Positions 22,848-30,209 of a stretch of 41,379 nt of DNA are shown here, one piece after another. This DNA comes from CAZJYC01 sp964550165 (GTDB lineage Bacteria > Acidobacteriota > Aminicenantia > Aminicenantales > Aminicenantaceae). The notes under the pieces are model-generated. The model ran no database searches, had not been told where the DNA came from, and was given only the letters and a program-made list of their open reading frames with translations. Positions within the stretch are counted from its first letter, which is position 1. Each line of letters opens with the position of its first letter. The DNA lies in the NCBI GenBank assembly GCA_964550165.1, contig CAZJYC010000018.1, forward strand, positions 1 to 41,379, given 5' to 3'. A program made the position numbers and the translations under genes.

Positions 22848-23684
22848 ATGCGAAAATTCATTTTGAGAATGCCCCGAAAAATCTTTATCTTCTCATTCTT
22901 GATTTTTCTCGTCATTTTTTTGGGAAACTGGTTTGGAATAAGGTCTGAACAGAGAGCAGGAAATCAAGAGCAGGAAATCAAAAGCGCCAGAATGTACCAT
23001 GACATCCACCCTCTTATCACTGAGTCTGACCTTTACTGCTCTTTTTTTATCCTGGAAGATGAGGAGAAGCCGGATATAAAAATCGTCGGAGCTGAAAGAG
23101 GGGACGAGGTTGTTCTGTTAAGAGAGCAAGATATTTTCTATATCAACAAAGGCAACGAAAGCGGTATCGAGCCGGGTCAGATTTTTTTGATACTGGAGAT
23201 GGGACCCAAAATCAAAAGCCCGATCGGTAGAAAGAAATACGGTCAGCTCGCCCTAAAGAGGGGACGGGCGGAAATCGTGGCTGTCGCCAGCAATCGCGCC
23301 TCTGCAAGGTTGGATAAAGCCTGCGGTCAGGTTACGGCAGGACAATTTCTGGTTCCCTTTGAAGAGAGAACGGGTTTAGTGGGCAAAGACCTCGGTTACG
23401 AGGACATTTCGTTCGAAGAAGAAGGCACAGGCGGACTTATCGTTTATTTACAGAATGATTGGGGCCAGATCGGGACGGGAAACTGGGCGCTCATCGACCT
23501 TGGAGCTGAGGATGGTTTCCAGTTCGGACACCAGCTGATCGCTTACAGGGTAACAAAAGAGGCTATTTCCCCTAAGATTCTGGGGAGCTTGATTGTCATC
23601 GACACCCGGACGAAAACATCCACGGTCAAAGTCCTTTCCTGCCGGGATGCTCTGCGTGTCGGCGATCGAGTCCGGACAAGATAG
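22848..23684 (+). CDS. membrane-anchored FlgT C-terminal-like protein, function unknown
   Basis: 278 residues. Basic start MRKFILRMPRK, then one hydrophobic segment (about 12-28) acting as signal or anchor. The rest is beta-rich, with IFYINKGNESGIEPGQIFLILE and a later copy of the same kind of unit (NWALIDLGAEDGFQFGHQLIAY). This 'xxG.xxGxxPGxxF' pattern resembles the C-terminal domain of flagellar assembly protein FlgT and LysM-linked periplasmic proteins. No flagellar genes are nearby, so a general envelope role is more likely. Start: ATG 22848, five bases after AAGAGGAG; the frame is open further upstream but overlaps ddl and the promoter. Confidence 0.75.
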   Translation: MRKFILRMPRKIFIFSFLIFLVIFLGNWFGIRSEQRAGNQEQEIKSARMYHDIHPLITESDLYCSFFILEDEEKPDIKIVGAERGDEVVLLREQDIFYINKGNESGIEPGQIFLILEMGPKIKSPIGRKKYGQLALKRGRAEIVAVASNRASARLDKACGQVTAGQFLVPFEERTGLVGKDLGYEDISFEEEGTGGLIVYLQNDWGQIGTGNWALIDLGAEDGFQFGHQLIAYRVTKEAISPKILGSLIVIDTRTKTSTVKVLSCRDALRVGDRVRTR

Positions 23685-23754
23685 ATTAACCAACACCTTT
23701 ATTTTTTAGTCCTTTAAGTTCTGCGCTGCAAAAATCTCCTTAAATTCTTTGGCG

Positions 23755-24009
23755 CTTTTCCATTTTGTGTGGGCGGAGGAAATTTGAGTAACAAAAAAGC
23801 CTCTCAGAGATGGTCGAAGCGACCATTGAAGGTTTAGCCTTCCCGAGCTGCCCCTCGGGGGAACCCGGCTTTGCCGGGCGGCGAGTATGTCTGAGCGGAG
23901 CGAGTTACGCAGCCGCCGAGAAGGGCCGCGAGGGAACGGCGTTAAAAACCTGAAGGGGAGCGAGGCCATTCTAGAGAGGCTTTTAGATTAGCCACACAAA
24001 ATGGAAGAG
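23755..24009. repeat. palindromic element R2-b
   Basis: About 255 bp with a 15-bp perfect terminal inverted repeat core, TTCCATTTTGTGTGG (23758-23772) against its complement at 23992-24006. Inside are the R2 arms in the opposite direction to R2-a: GGTCGAAGCGACCATT, AGCGAGTTACGCAGCCGCC, GGAACGGCGTTAAAAACC. A second inner pairing is GCCTCTC/GAGAGGC. With its flanks it accounts for the gene-free stretch 23685-24092; no gene or terminator is otherwise seen there. Confidence 0.85.
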
Positions 24010-24092
24010 AATCAATTCTTTAAAATTCTTTACGTTGTATCCCTTTCCCATCCTTCTCAATCAGGCTGGCGGTTCGACGGAGAAGGACGTTA

Positions 24093-24121
24093 TTGACAGA
24101 TTTTGATCTTTCTGGTAGTTT
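24093..24121 (+). promoter_or_regulatory. promoter of the tRNA pair
   Basis: TTGACA (24093-24098), 17 bp, TAGTTT (24116-24121) preceded by TGG (extended -10). The predicted start is about 20 nt before tRNA-Gly. Confidence 0.55.
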
Positions 24122-24147
24122 GAGAACGTTCTTTTGCTGACAGAGAA

Positions 24148-24222
24148 GCGGGCGTAGTTCAGGGGTAGAACGTCTGCTTGCCAAGCAGAAGGTCGTGGGT
24201 TCAAATCCCATCGTCCGCTCCA
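24148..24222 (+). tRNA. tRNA-Gly (GCC)
   Basis: Full cloverleaf: acceptor GCGGGCG/CGTCCGC with one G-U pair, D-arm region AGTTCAGGGGTAGAAC, and anticodon stem TCTGC/GCAGA around TT-GCC-AA (anticodon at 24180-24182). The T-arm is GTGGG-TTCAAAT-CCCAT; discriminator T and CCA are encoded at 24220-24222. Confidence 0.96.
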
Positions 24223-24253
24223 AATTTTTTTGCATTGTGTCCGATATGAAAAA

Positions 24254-24329
24254 GGCGCGGTACCCAAGTGGCTAAGGGAGAGGTCTGCAAAACCTCGATT
24301 CGTCGGTTCGAGTCCGACCCGCGCCTCCA
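24254..24329 (+). tRNA. tRNA-Cys (GCA)
   Basis: Acceptor GGCGCGG/CCGCGCC, D-loop with AGTGGCTAAGGGA, anticodon stem GAGGT/ACCTC around CT-GCA-AA (anticodon at 24287-24289), and T-arm GTCGG-TTCGAGT-CCGAC. Discriminator T, typical of tRNA-Cys, and CCA are encoded at 24327-24329. 31 bp behind tRNA-Gly and probably co-transcribed. Confidence 0.96.
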
Positions 24330-24450
24330 CATCCCCTCGGAACTATTCAGAGCATCACGCCCGGCTGCAGGATTGCGCTCCCAGGATTTGGATGATTCAG
24401 GGGCTGCCGAGGAGTTCGGGATTGGATCTTATCTCTGAAGGAGGATGGGA

Positions 24451-25047
24451 ATGAATTTAGGGGCCAGGCTGCAGGGGATATTGTTAAAACCCAAAGACGA
24501 GTGGGTCAAGATAAAGGAAGAATCGCTTTCGGTTTCCAAGTTTTTTTCCTCTTATGTCCTGATTTTGGCCTTGATTCCAGCCGTCGCTCAATTTTTGCGC
24601 TACGGGCTCATCGGCTTCAGAGTTCCCTATCTTGACTGGTACAGGTTTAGCCTGGGAATGGCTTTTCTCCGTGCCATCCTGATCTACGGTTTCGTCGTGG
24701 GCTCAATCTATGTCATCGGCTTCATCATCAACGCCCTGGCACCGACCTTCTCCTCGACTCAAAATCTGAATAACGCCATGAGCCTTGCCGTCTACAGCAT
24801 GACACCCTATCTGGTGGGAAGCATTCTTTATCTCATTCCATTTTTAGGGAGATTGGATATCCTGGTTGGCCTTTACGGAATCTATATCCTCTATCTTGGG
24901 TTCATGACGAATCTTGTGGATGCGCCCAAGGAGAAGGTCATCAGTTATTTGATTGTTAGCATTGTAGTGGCCGGAGTGTTGATAGCCGTTGTCTGGGCTA
25001 TCTTAGATACCGTTTTTGATGTGGGAAGAGTCTTCCGCGTGATTTAG
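24451..25047 (+). CDS. Yip1 family membrane protein
   Basis: 198 residues. An N-terminal motif, LQGILLKPKDEWVKIKEE, matches the start of bacterial Yip1-domain proteins ('P..tW..i..e'). Five hydrophobic segments follow (about 28-48, 68-95, 115-140, 145-160 and 172-192). Function in bacteria is unknown; the family sits in the inner membrane. The ATG at 24451 is preferred over 24445 because AAGGAGG (24438-24444) is then six bases away. The last 45 bp overlap pyrF on the other strand. Confidence 0.8.
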   Translation: MNLGARLQGILLKPKDEWVKIKEESLSVSKFFSSYVLILALIPAVAQFLRYGLIGFRVPYLDWYRFSLGMAFLRAILIYGFVVGSIYVIGFIINALAPTFSSTQNLNNAMSLAVYSMTPYLVGSILYLIPFLGRLDILVGLYGIYILYLGFMTNLVDAPKEKVISYLIVSIVVAGVLIAVVWAILDTVFDVGRVFRVI

Positions 25048-25758
25048 TTCCTCAACAATCCTGAGAAAGGCCTCCCGGGGAGAGAGGGCTTCGATAATCG
25101 GACGTCCGATGACCAAATAATCGGCCCCCTTTGCTAAAGCTAGCGGAGGAGTCATGATTCTCTTCTGGTCATCGGCTGAAGCTCCAGAAGGACGTATCCC
25201 GGGAACAACAAGAAGAAGTTCCGGGCCGATCTCTTTGCGGACGATGTCTATTTCCTGAGGAGAACAGACCAATCCATCCATCTCCGCTTCTTGGGCGAGC
25301 TTGGCCAGGCGAAGAACCTGACTGGAGGTATCGGCAGCCATCCCTATCTCCCGCAATTCGCCGTTCTTGAAGCTGGTCAATATGGTCACAGCAAGGAGGA
25401 TTGGCTTCTCTTTCCCCTCCTTCTGTGCTTCGGTTGCTGCTGCCTCCACTGCTCTTTCCATCATCTCCCGACCCCCCGAAGAGTGGATGGTCAGCATGTG
25501 AGCACCGTGTTTCACAGCCACTTTGACCGTCTCGGCGACAGTGTTGGGAATATCGTGGAGCTTGAGATCAAGGAAGACTTTCTTCCTCATTTTTTGGATT
25601 TTCCTGAGCAGAGAGGGGCCTTCGGCTGTGAAGAGCTGGAATCCCACTTTGAAAATCTCCGCTTTATCGAGCTCTCGGACGAGAGCGAGAGCCTGCTCCT
25701 CGCTCCCGACGTCTAAAGCCACGATAATTCTTCGAGCTGCATTTTCTTTTTTTTTCAT
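25003..25758 (-). CDS. pyrF: orotidine 5'-phosphate decarboxylase
   Basis: 251 residues. Converts OMP to UMP, the last step of de novo pyrimidine synthesis. Motifs: IIVALDV (11-17), KVGFQLF, the catalytic FLDLKLHDIPNT (62-73, Lys66 and Asp69), TIHSSGG, VVPGIRPSG and YLVIGRPI near the end. Last gene of the pyrK-pyrD-pyrF run on the minus strand. Its 3' end overlaps the convergent Yip1-like gene by 45 bp, an unusually long tail-to-tail overlap. Confidence 0.97.
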   Translation of the reverse strand: MKKKENAARRIIVALDVGSEEQALALVRELDKAEIFKVGFQLFTAEGPSLLRKIQKMRKKVFLDLKLHDIPNTVAETVKVAVKHGAHMLTIHSSGGREMMERAVEAAATEAQKEGKEKPILLAVTILTSFKNGELREIGMAADTSSQVLRLAKLAQEAEMDGLVCSPQEIDIVRKEIGPELLLVVPGIRPSGASADDQKRIMTPPLALAKGADYLVIGRPIIEALSPREAFLRIVEELNHAEDSSHIKNGI

Positions 25759-25816
25759 CTTTTCTTAACTTCTCTTGGAAGCATCATAGAAGATGCCCAT
25801 GCTTCTCTTCTTTCGT

Positions 25817-26728
25817 TTAAAGTTTAATCGTTCCTATGATATCTTCGATTTTTTCTATTCCTTTTCTTTGGCAGTAGTCCCTTAATTCCTCGATGATTTT
25901 CACCGTTGCCTCAGGGTCAACAAGATTAGCAGTCCCTACGCCGACCGCTTTTGCCCCTACGATCAGGAACTCCAGAGCATCCCGGCCCGAAAAGATCCCT
26001 CCCATGCCGATCACCGGGACCTTGACCCGCTGAACCACTTGATAGACCATTCTCAAGGCGATGGGCTTGATGGCCGGACCGCTCAGTCCTCCAAAAACAT
26101 TGGCCAGAACAGGCTTTCTTGTTTCCACATTGATGGCCATGGATAAGAAGGTGTTGACCAGGGAAAGAGCATCAGTTCCGGCTTCCTGAGCACTGAGTGC
26201 GATTTCGACGATGTCGGTCACATTGGGAGAAAGTTTTGTGATCACAGATCTGGAAGAGCTTCTTTTCACAAGGCTGACCACAGAAAAGACAGCCTCAGGA
26301 TTTAGGGCAGGGCAAAGGCCGTCTTTTTTGAGATTGGGACAGGAGATGTTCAGTTCATAAGCCGAAATGCCCTCCTGCTTATCCAGGAACTCGGCGACAG
26401 AGGCGTACTCCTCATCGCTTTCTCCGCAGATGTTGACGATGATCGCTGTTTGGAACTTTCTGAGCTGAGGAAGGATTTCATCGGCGAATCTTTCCACCCC
26501 AATTCCTTGAAGACCGATGGAATTGATAAGACCGCTTGGGGTTTCGATCAGGCGGGGTGGAGGGTTACCTTCTCGCGGAGAAAAATAAAGACCTTTGACC
26601 ACGAACCCTCCCAGCAGGCTCAAATCGAGGAAAGGCTTAAACTCGATGCCGTAGCCAAAGGTGCCGCTGGAAGCGACCACGGGATTTTTGAGCTTGAGGA
26701 AGCCTAAATCAACAGAAAGGTCTATCAT
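25817..26728 (-). CDS. pyrD: dihydroorotate dehydrogenase B, catalytic subunit
   Basis: 303 residues of the class 1B type. FMN-binding and catalytic features: NPVVASSGTFGYG, PPRLIETPSGLINSIGLQG, YELNISCPNLKKDG with the class 1 catalytic Cys, KLSPNVTDI, GGLSGPAIKPIALRMVY and VIGMGGIFSGRDALEFLIVGA. Oxidises dihydroorotate to orotate, passing electrons to PyrK and then NAD+. It overlaps pyrK by 4 bp, fitting an alpha2beta2 complex made from one transcript. Confidence 0.97.
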   Translation of the reverse strand: MIDLSVDLGFLKLKNPVVASSGTFGYGIEFKPFLDLSLLGGFVVKGLYFSPREGNPPPRLIETPSGLINSIGLQGIGVERFADEILPQLRKFQTAIIVNICGESDEEYASVAEFLDKQEGISAYELNISCPNLKKDGLCPALNPEAVFSVVSLVKRSSSRSVITKLSPNVTDIVEIALSAQEAGTDALSLVNTFLSMAINVETRKPVLANVFGGLSGPAIKPIALRMVYQVVQRVKVPVIGMGGIFSGRDALEFLIVGAKAVGVGTANLVDPEATVKIIEELRDYCQRKGIEKIEDIIGTIKL

Positions 26729-27522
26729 GGCTCATCATCCGCCCAGGTAATTTCTTCTCCAGGGAAAACAGGGCCTTCTTCACAGATTTTGACCCAGCTC
26801 TCTTTGCCGTTCTTTTTTATTCTCTTGACACATCCCCAGCACACCCCAAACCCGCAGCCCATGACGGACTCCAGTGAAAATTCAGCCGGGGTATTCCTTG
26901 TTTGTGCAATCTGAGAGATTTTTCTCATCATCGCTTCGGGCCCGCAGGCGAAGATCTGAGCTGGAGAGAGATTTTCAAGTTCCTCTGCGAGAAAATCGCT
27001 GACCAATCCCTTATAACCGTAGGAACCATCGTCCGTGGAACAACGCAGGTCGAAGCCCTCTGCCTCAAATTTTATTCTCAGAGGAAGGTCTTCGAGGCTG
27101 CGGCCGCCGTAGAAGATTTTAACCGATGCACCATAGGAACGCAGGGTCCTTGCCAGGAAGTAAAGGGGGGCGATACCTCTGCCTCCGCCGACTACAGCTA
27201 CCTCTTTTCCTTGAAAACCAGGCCCCACAGAAAAGCCCTTGCCAAGAGGTCCAAAAATATCGAGGAAATCGCCGACCTCTTTCTGGCTGAGGAAGCTCGT
27301 GCCGACTCCGGTTGTCTGGAAGAAAATCTCAATGATTTTTCCGTCATGGGAATGAATGCTGAAAGGCCGGCGCAGAAGGGGATAGGGATAAGCGCCGATA
27401 CGGACCATGATGAATTGACCGGGTCTTATCGCGGCGGTGAGGCGGGAAGTTTCAAGAGAGAGGAGGAAATAATTCTTCCAGCTTTTCTTGGCTACAATTC
27501 TCGCTCGAGGTTCGACAATCAT
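26725..27522 (-). CDS. pyrK: dihydroorotate dehydrogenase B, electron transfer subunit
   Basis: 265 residues from the ATG at 27522 (an in-frame TTG at 27585 would add 21). Ferredoxin-reductase fold: FAD site LLRRPFSIHS, GPLGKGFSV, and nucleotide site VGGGRGIAPLYFLA. A C-terminal 2Fe-2S cluster is held by CGFGVCWGC and the later CEEGPVFPG; usual members have C-x-D-GPVF, here Glu replaces Asp. Carries electrons from PyrD FMN to NAD+. First gene of pyrK-pyrD-pyrF. The exact start is uncertain because no clear ribosome site precedes either codon. Confidence 0.93.
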   Translation of the reverse strand: MIVEPRARIVAKKSWKNYFLLSLETSRLTAAIRPGQFIMVRIGAYPYPLLRRPFSIHSHDGKIIEIFFQTTGVGTSFLSQKEVGDFLDIFGPLGKGFSVGPGFQGKEVAVVGGGRGIAPLYFLARTLRSYGASVKIFYGGRSLEDLPLRIKFEAEGFDLRCSTDDGSYGYKGLVSDFLAEELENLSPAQIFACGPEAMMRKISQIAQTRNTPAEFSLESVMGCGFGVCWGCVKRIKKNGKESWVKICEEGPVFPGEEITWADDEP

Positions 27523-27578
27523 GCTCGGGATTATCGTGACAAAAATATCAGAATCAAGCGACAATGGCAATAAAAACT

Positions 27579-27608
27579 TTGACAAGCCCGTCCGCTTTAT
27601 TTCATAAT
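27579..27608 (+). promoter_or_regulatory. promoter of the aminotransferase gene
   Basis: TTGACA (27579-27584), 18 bp, CATAAT (27603-27608). Predicted start about 36 nt before the ATG; GGGAGG precedes the ATG. Confidence 0.55.
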
Positions 27609-27650
27609 CAAGCGTGCATTCATTCTAATTCATTTCGGGAGGACTCATAA

Positions 27651-28847
27651 ATGGATATTTCCAAAAGGGGGCGGGAAATCCAGCCTTCTCCAATAAGGAA
27701 GCTCAAGCCCTATGCGGATAAGGCCATGGAGCGGGGAATCCATGTTTATTTTTTAAACATCGGGCAACCGGATATTCCTACGCCCCAACCCATTCTGGAT
27801 AGCTTTCATAATTACGACGAAAAGGTTCTGAGCTATGGCCCTGCCCAGGGATTTCTGGAGCTAAGGCAGGCTATTGCCGATTATTTCCAATCCTACAACA
27901 TCCCTCTCGATTCAGAAAATGTGATCATCACCATCGGCGGCTCAGAGGCTATTCATTTTTCTTTCAGCGTCGTGGCTGATCCCGGCCAGGAGATTATCAT
28001 CCCTGAGCCGTTTTACACAAATTACAACGGCTACGCCTCATTTGCCAGCGTCAGAATCGTTCCCCTGACCCTGCGCGTGGAAGACGGGTTCCGGCTTCCC
28101 CCGATGAAAGAAATAGAAGCCAAAATCACACCCAAGACAAGGGCGATTCTTCTCTGCTCTCCGAACAACCCCACCGGAACCGTTTATGCTCCAGAAGAGC
28201 TGGAGCGAGTTATTTCTGTGGTCAAGAAGCGCGACCTCTTTTTGATCGGAGACGAAGTCTACAAAGAGTTCGTCTATGATGGAGGGAGCCACAAGAGCAT
28301 CCTTGAGTACGATGATGTGAAAGACAGAGTGATCGTTGTCGACAGCATTTCCAAGCGCTTCAGCAGTTGCGGAGCCCGGATTGGGGCTGTCGTAACCCGG
28401 AACAGGGATTTGTATCAGTCTCTGTTGAAATTTGCCCAGGCCAGGCTCTGCCCCCCTTCGGTGGAGCAGAAAGCTGCGCTTGCCGCCTACCGCATGGGAA
28501 AAGATTATTTCGGGCCGGTGAGAGAAGAATATGAGCGGAGAAGGAACCTTCTCTATGAAGGCCTGAAAAGCATTCCTGGAATCGTGGCCCACAAAGCTCA
28601 GGGCGCTTTTTACATCATCGTCAGGCTTCCCATAAAGGATTCGGAGCATTTTGTGCAGTGGATGCTCACCGATTTCCACCTGGATAAGGATACGGTCATG
28701 GTCGCGCCTGCCCAGGGTTTCTACAGCACTCCTGGCAAGGGCAAGGATGAGGTGCGAATTGCCTATGTGCTCAAGGAGCAGGATTTGACGCGAGCTATTG
28801 AAGTTTTTAAAGCCGGGCTCCGTAAATACCAAACTCTCTTCTCTTAA
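27651..28847 (+). CDS. class I/II PLP-dependent aminotransferase (AspC/AAT-like)
   Basis: 398 residues, fold-type I. Motifs: NIGQPDIPTP (36-45), YGPAQGFLELR (62-72), SPNNPTGTVY (170-179), GDEVYKEFVYD (200-210), the PLP-lysine motif SISKRFSSCGARIG (Lys235) and the substrate-carboxylate Arg near FYSTPGKGKDEVRIAY. Likely transfers the amino group between an amino acid and a 2-oxo acid; substrate cannot be fixed from sequence (aspartate, alanine or aromatic are possible). The rhodanese gene follows after 28 bp, so co-transcription is likely. Cytoplasmic. Confidence 0.92.
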   Translation: MDISKRGREIQPSPIRKLKPYADKAMERGIHVYFLNIGQPDIPTPQPILDSFHNYDEKVLSYGPAQGFLELRQAIADYFQSYNIPLDSENVIITIGGSEAIHFSFSVVADPGQEIIIPEPFYTNYNGYASFASVRIVPLTLRVEDGFRLPPMKEIEAKITPKTRAILLCSPNNPTGTVYAPEELERVISVVKKRDLFLIGDEVYKEFVYDGGSHKSILEYDDVKDRVIVVDSISKRFSSCGARIGAVVTRNRDLYQSLLKFAQARLCPPSVEQKAALAAYRMGKDYFGPVREEYERRRNLLYEGLKSIPGIVAHKAQGAFYIIVRLPIKDSEHFVQWMLTDFHLDKDTVMVAPAQGFYSTPGKGKDEVRIAYVLKEQDLTRAIEVFKAGLRKYQTLFS

Positions 28848-28875
28848 AAAAAGTTTCGCTTTTATACGGATACGC

Positions 28876-29358
28876 ATGCATCTCAAGAAGCTTCTCGCCC
28901 AATGCGTTTTTATCCTTGTCCTGGGTTCGATTATCGGACTGGGCGCAAATTTCAGCCTGGTCAGGAAGTACTTCCAGGGTGAGTTCCGCCATGCCTTTCT
29001 ATCCAAAGCGCAATTTCCTTCGATCGCCTTCATCACCCTGGTCGAGTCCGAGGAGCTTTTTGGCAAGGGAGAAGCTCTTTTCGTGGACAGCAGGAGCGAG
29101 GACGCTTTCCGGGACGGGCATATCTTGGGCGCGATAAACATTCCCTTCGCGGCTCATAAAGAAAAAGAATTGGATTTTCATCTGCTGCCTCAGGAGATAA
29201 CTTTAGTTATTTATTGTGACGGCAGTGAATGCCAGTCGAGTGTCGGTTTGGCCAAAGCTCTGCACAGAAAGGGCTTTTCCCAGATCAAAGTTTTCTTCGG
29301 CGGCTGGGAAGAGTGGGTGAAGGAGGGGCTGCCGGTATCACCGGGAAATGATTCGTAA
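28876..29358 (+). CDS. membrane-anchored rhodanese-like protein
   Basis: 160 residues. An N-terminal hydrophobic segment (about 8-26, FILVLGSIIGLGANF) places the domain on the outer face of the inner membrane. The rhodanese domain has VDSRSEDAFRDGHILGAINIP and the active loop YCDGSECQSS, where the first Cys is the likely catalytic residue, followed by VFFGGWEEW. It overlaps the next gene, a MauE protein, by 11 bp; a rhodanese-MauE pair suggests a thiol/sulfur redox task in the periplasm. The ATG at 28876 is chosen because the frame upstream runs through the aminotransferase gene; ribosome site weak. Confidence 0.83.
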   Translation: MHLKKLLAQCVFILVLGSIIGLGANFSLVRKYFQGEFRHAFLSKAQFPSIAFITLVESEELFGKGEALFVDSRSEDAFRDGHILGAINIPFAAHKEKELDFHLLPQEITLVIYCDGSECQSSVGLAKALHRKGFSQIKVFFGGWEEWVKEGLPVSPGNDS

Positions 29359-29779
29359 TCGATACTTCCTTCTCGCTTTCCGAGTCTTGGTCGGCGGCGT
29401 GTTTGTCTGGGCCGGGATTTTAAAGGTATTCGACCCTCTGGGTTTTGCTCAAGACATTGCCAACTATAGAGTCTTTCCCCGGGGATTAACCTTTTTTATT
29501 GCTTTGACTCTGCCCTGGATAGAGATTTTCTGCGGGATCTTTGTATTTGCAGGGATATTTCGCACTGCCGGCTCTTTGCTTTTATCGTGCCTTCTCGTCG
29601 GCTTTTTAGTGCTCACCGTCAGCGCTCTTCTCAGAGGGCTGGATATCGACTGCGGCTGCTTCGGGAGCTTCGGCCGAAAAGTGGATTTGAAACTGATCCT
29701 CACCGACAGCGTCCTTCTCTTTTTTTCTCTGAATATTTTTCTCTCCCGAAAAATCTCACTGCGCCGCAAAAATCTCTGA
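29348..29779 (+). CDS. MauE/DoxX-family redox-associated membrane protein
   Basis: 143 residues with four hydrophobic segments. Features of the MauE/DoxX group: FRVLVGGVFVWAGILKVFDP (11-30), DIANYRVFP, and DIDCGCFGSFG (99-109), with a Cys-x-Cys pair (102 and 104) at a membrane edge. MauE is needed for maturation of periplasmic disulfide-rich methylamine dehydrogenase; other members support thiol redox. It overlaps the rhodanese gene by 11 bp. Its stop lies in the small palindrome AAATCTCTGAGATTT (29769-29783). Confidence 0.85.
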   Translation: MIRNRYFLLAFRVLVGGVFVWAGILKVFDPLGFAQDIANYRVFPRGLTFFIALTLPWIEIFCGIFVFAGIFRTAGSLLLSCLLVGFLVLTVSALLRGLDIDCGCFGSFGRKVDLKLILTDSVLLFFSLNIFLSRKISLRRKNL

Positions 29780-29822
29780 GATTTGAAAAATCCCAGCAGA
29801 GAAATTCTGCGATGATGTTTTT

Positions 29823-30111
29823 GTTTGGAAAATCGCTTTGCTCCCCAGCAGATTTTTAACGCCATTCTCCGTTCGCTCTTCTCGGCGGCTGCGTATCGCT
29901 CCGGCTAAGCGGTTCGAAAACAAGCAGGCTTTGCCCCAGCGAGGCAAAGCCTGCTCGGTTTCAGGCTTCGCTCTCCTCTCCCTTCGGTCGAGGAACCGTG
30001 CCCGCTCAGCCTTCAAACGGTTTTCTCACCGCTCAGCCTCCGCGGGTACCTTTTTCAAGAGCGAACTCTGAAGGCTAAATCTGCTATGGTCGCGGCAGCG
30101 ATTTCCCAAAC
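29823..30111. repeat. palindromic element R2-c (largest copy)
   Basis: About 289 bp with terminal inverted repeats GTTTGGAAAATCGCT (29823-29837) and AGCGATTTCCCAAAC (30097-30111). It holds ATTTTTAACGCCATTCTCCG, CTTCTCGGCGGCTGCG, a TTCGAAAACAAGC module (29913-29925) and a GC-rich hairpin (AGCAGGCTTTGCC with its complement, about 29923-29955). The 25-nt module shared with 1202-1226 lies at 30004-30028, and an arm GAAGGCTAAATC at the end. Explains the gene-free stretch 29780-30209 together with the ppdK promoter. Confidence 0.85.
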
Positions 30112-30156
30112 CATCTTTGAAAGGAGATGCAAATGCTTTCCAGGCCTGCGTAACGC

Positions 30157-30185
30157 TTGAATTTTGCGCCATTTACGTGTATACA
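30157..30185 (+). promoter_or_regulatory. probable promoter of ppdK
   Basis: TTGAAT (30157-30162), 17 bp, TATACA (30180-30185), 24 bp before the ppdK ATG, just beyond element R2-c. Confidence 0.42.
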
Positions 30186-30209
30186 TTTCCTTTTGAGAGG
30201 AGTCGAACG

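Noticed and set aside
24020..24330. Minus-strand open frames containing MGFEPTTFCLASRRSTPELR and RWDLNPRPSAWQADVLPLNY
   Set aside because: They are antisense to the two tRNA genes. Such peptides are well-known false proteins from tRNA complements.
28038..29141. 367-codon minus-strand open frame
   Set aside because: It spans the antisense of two genuine genes, the aminotransferase and the rhodanese.
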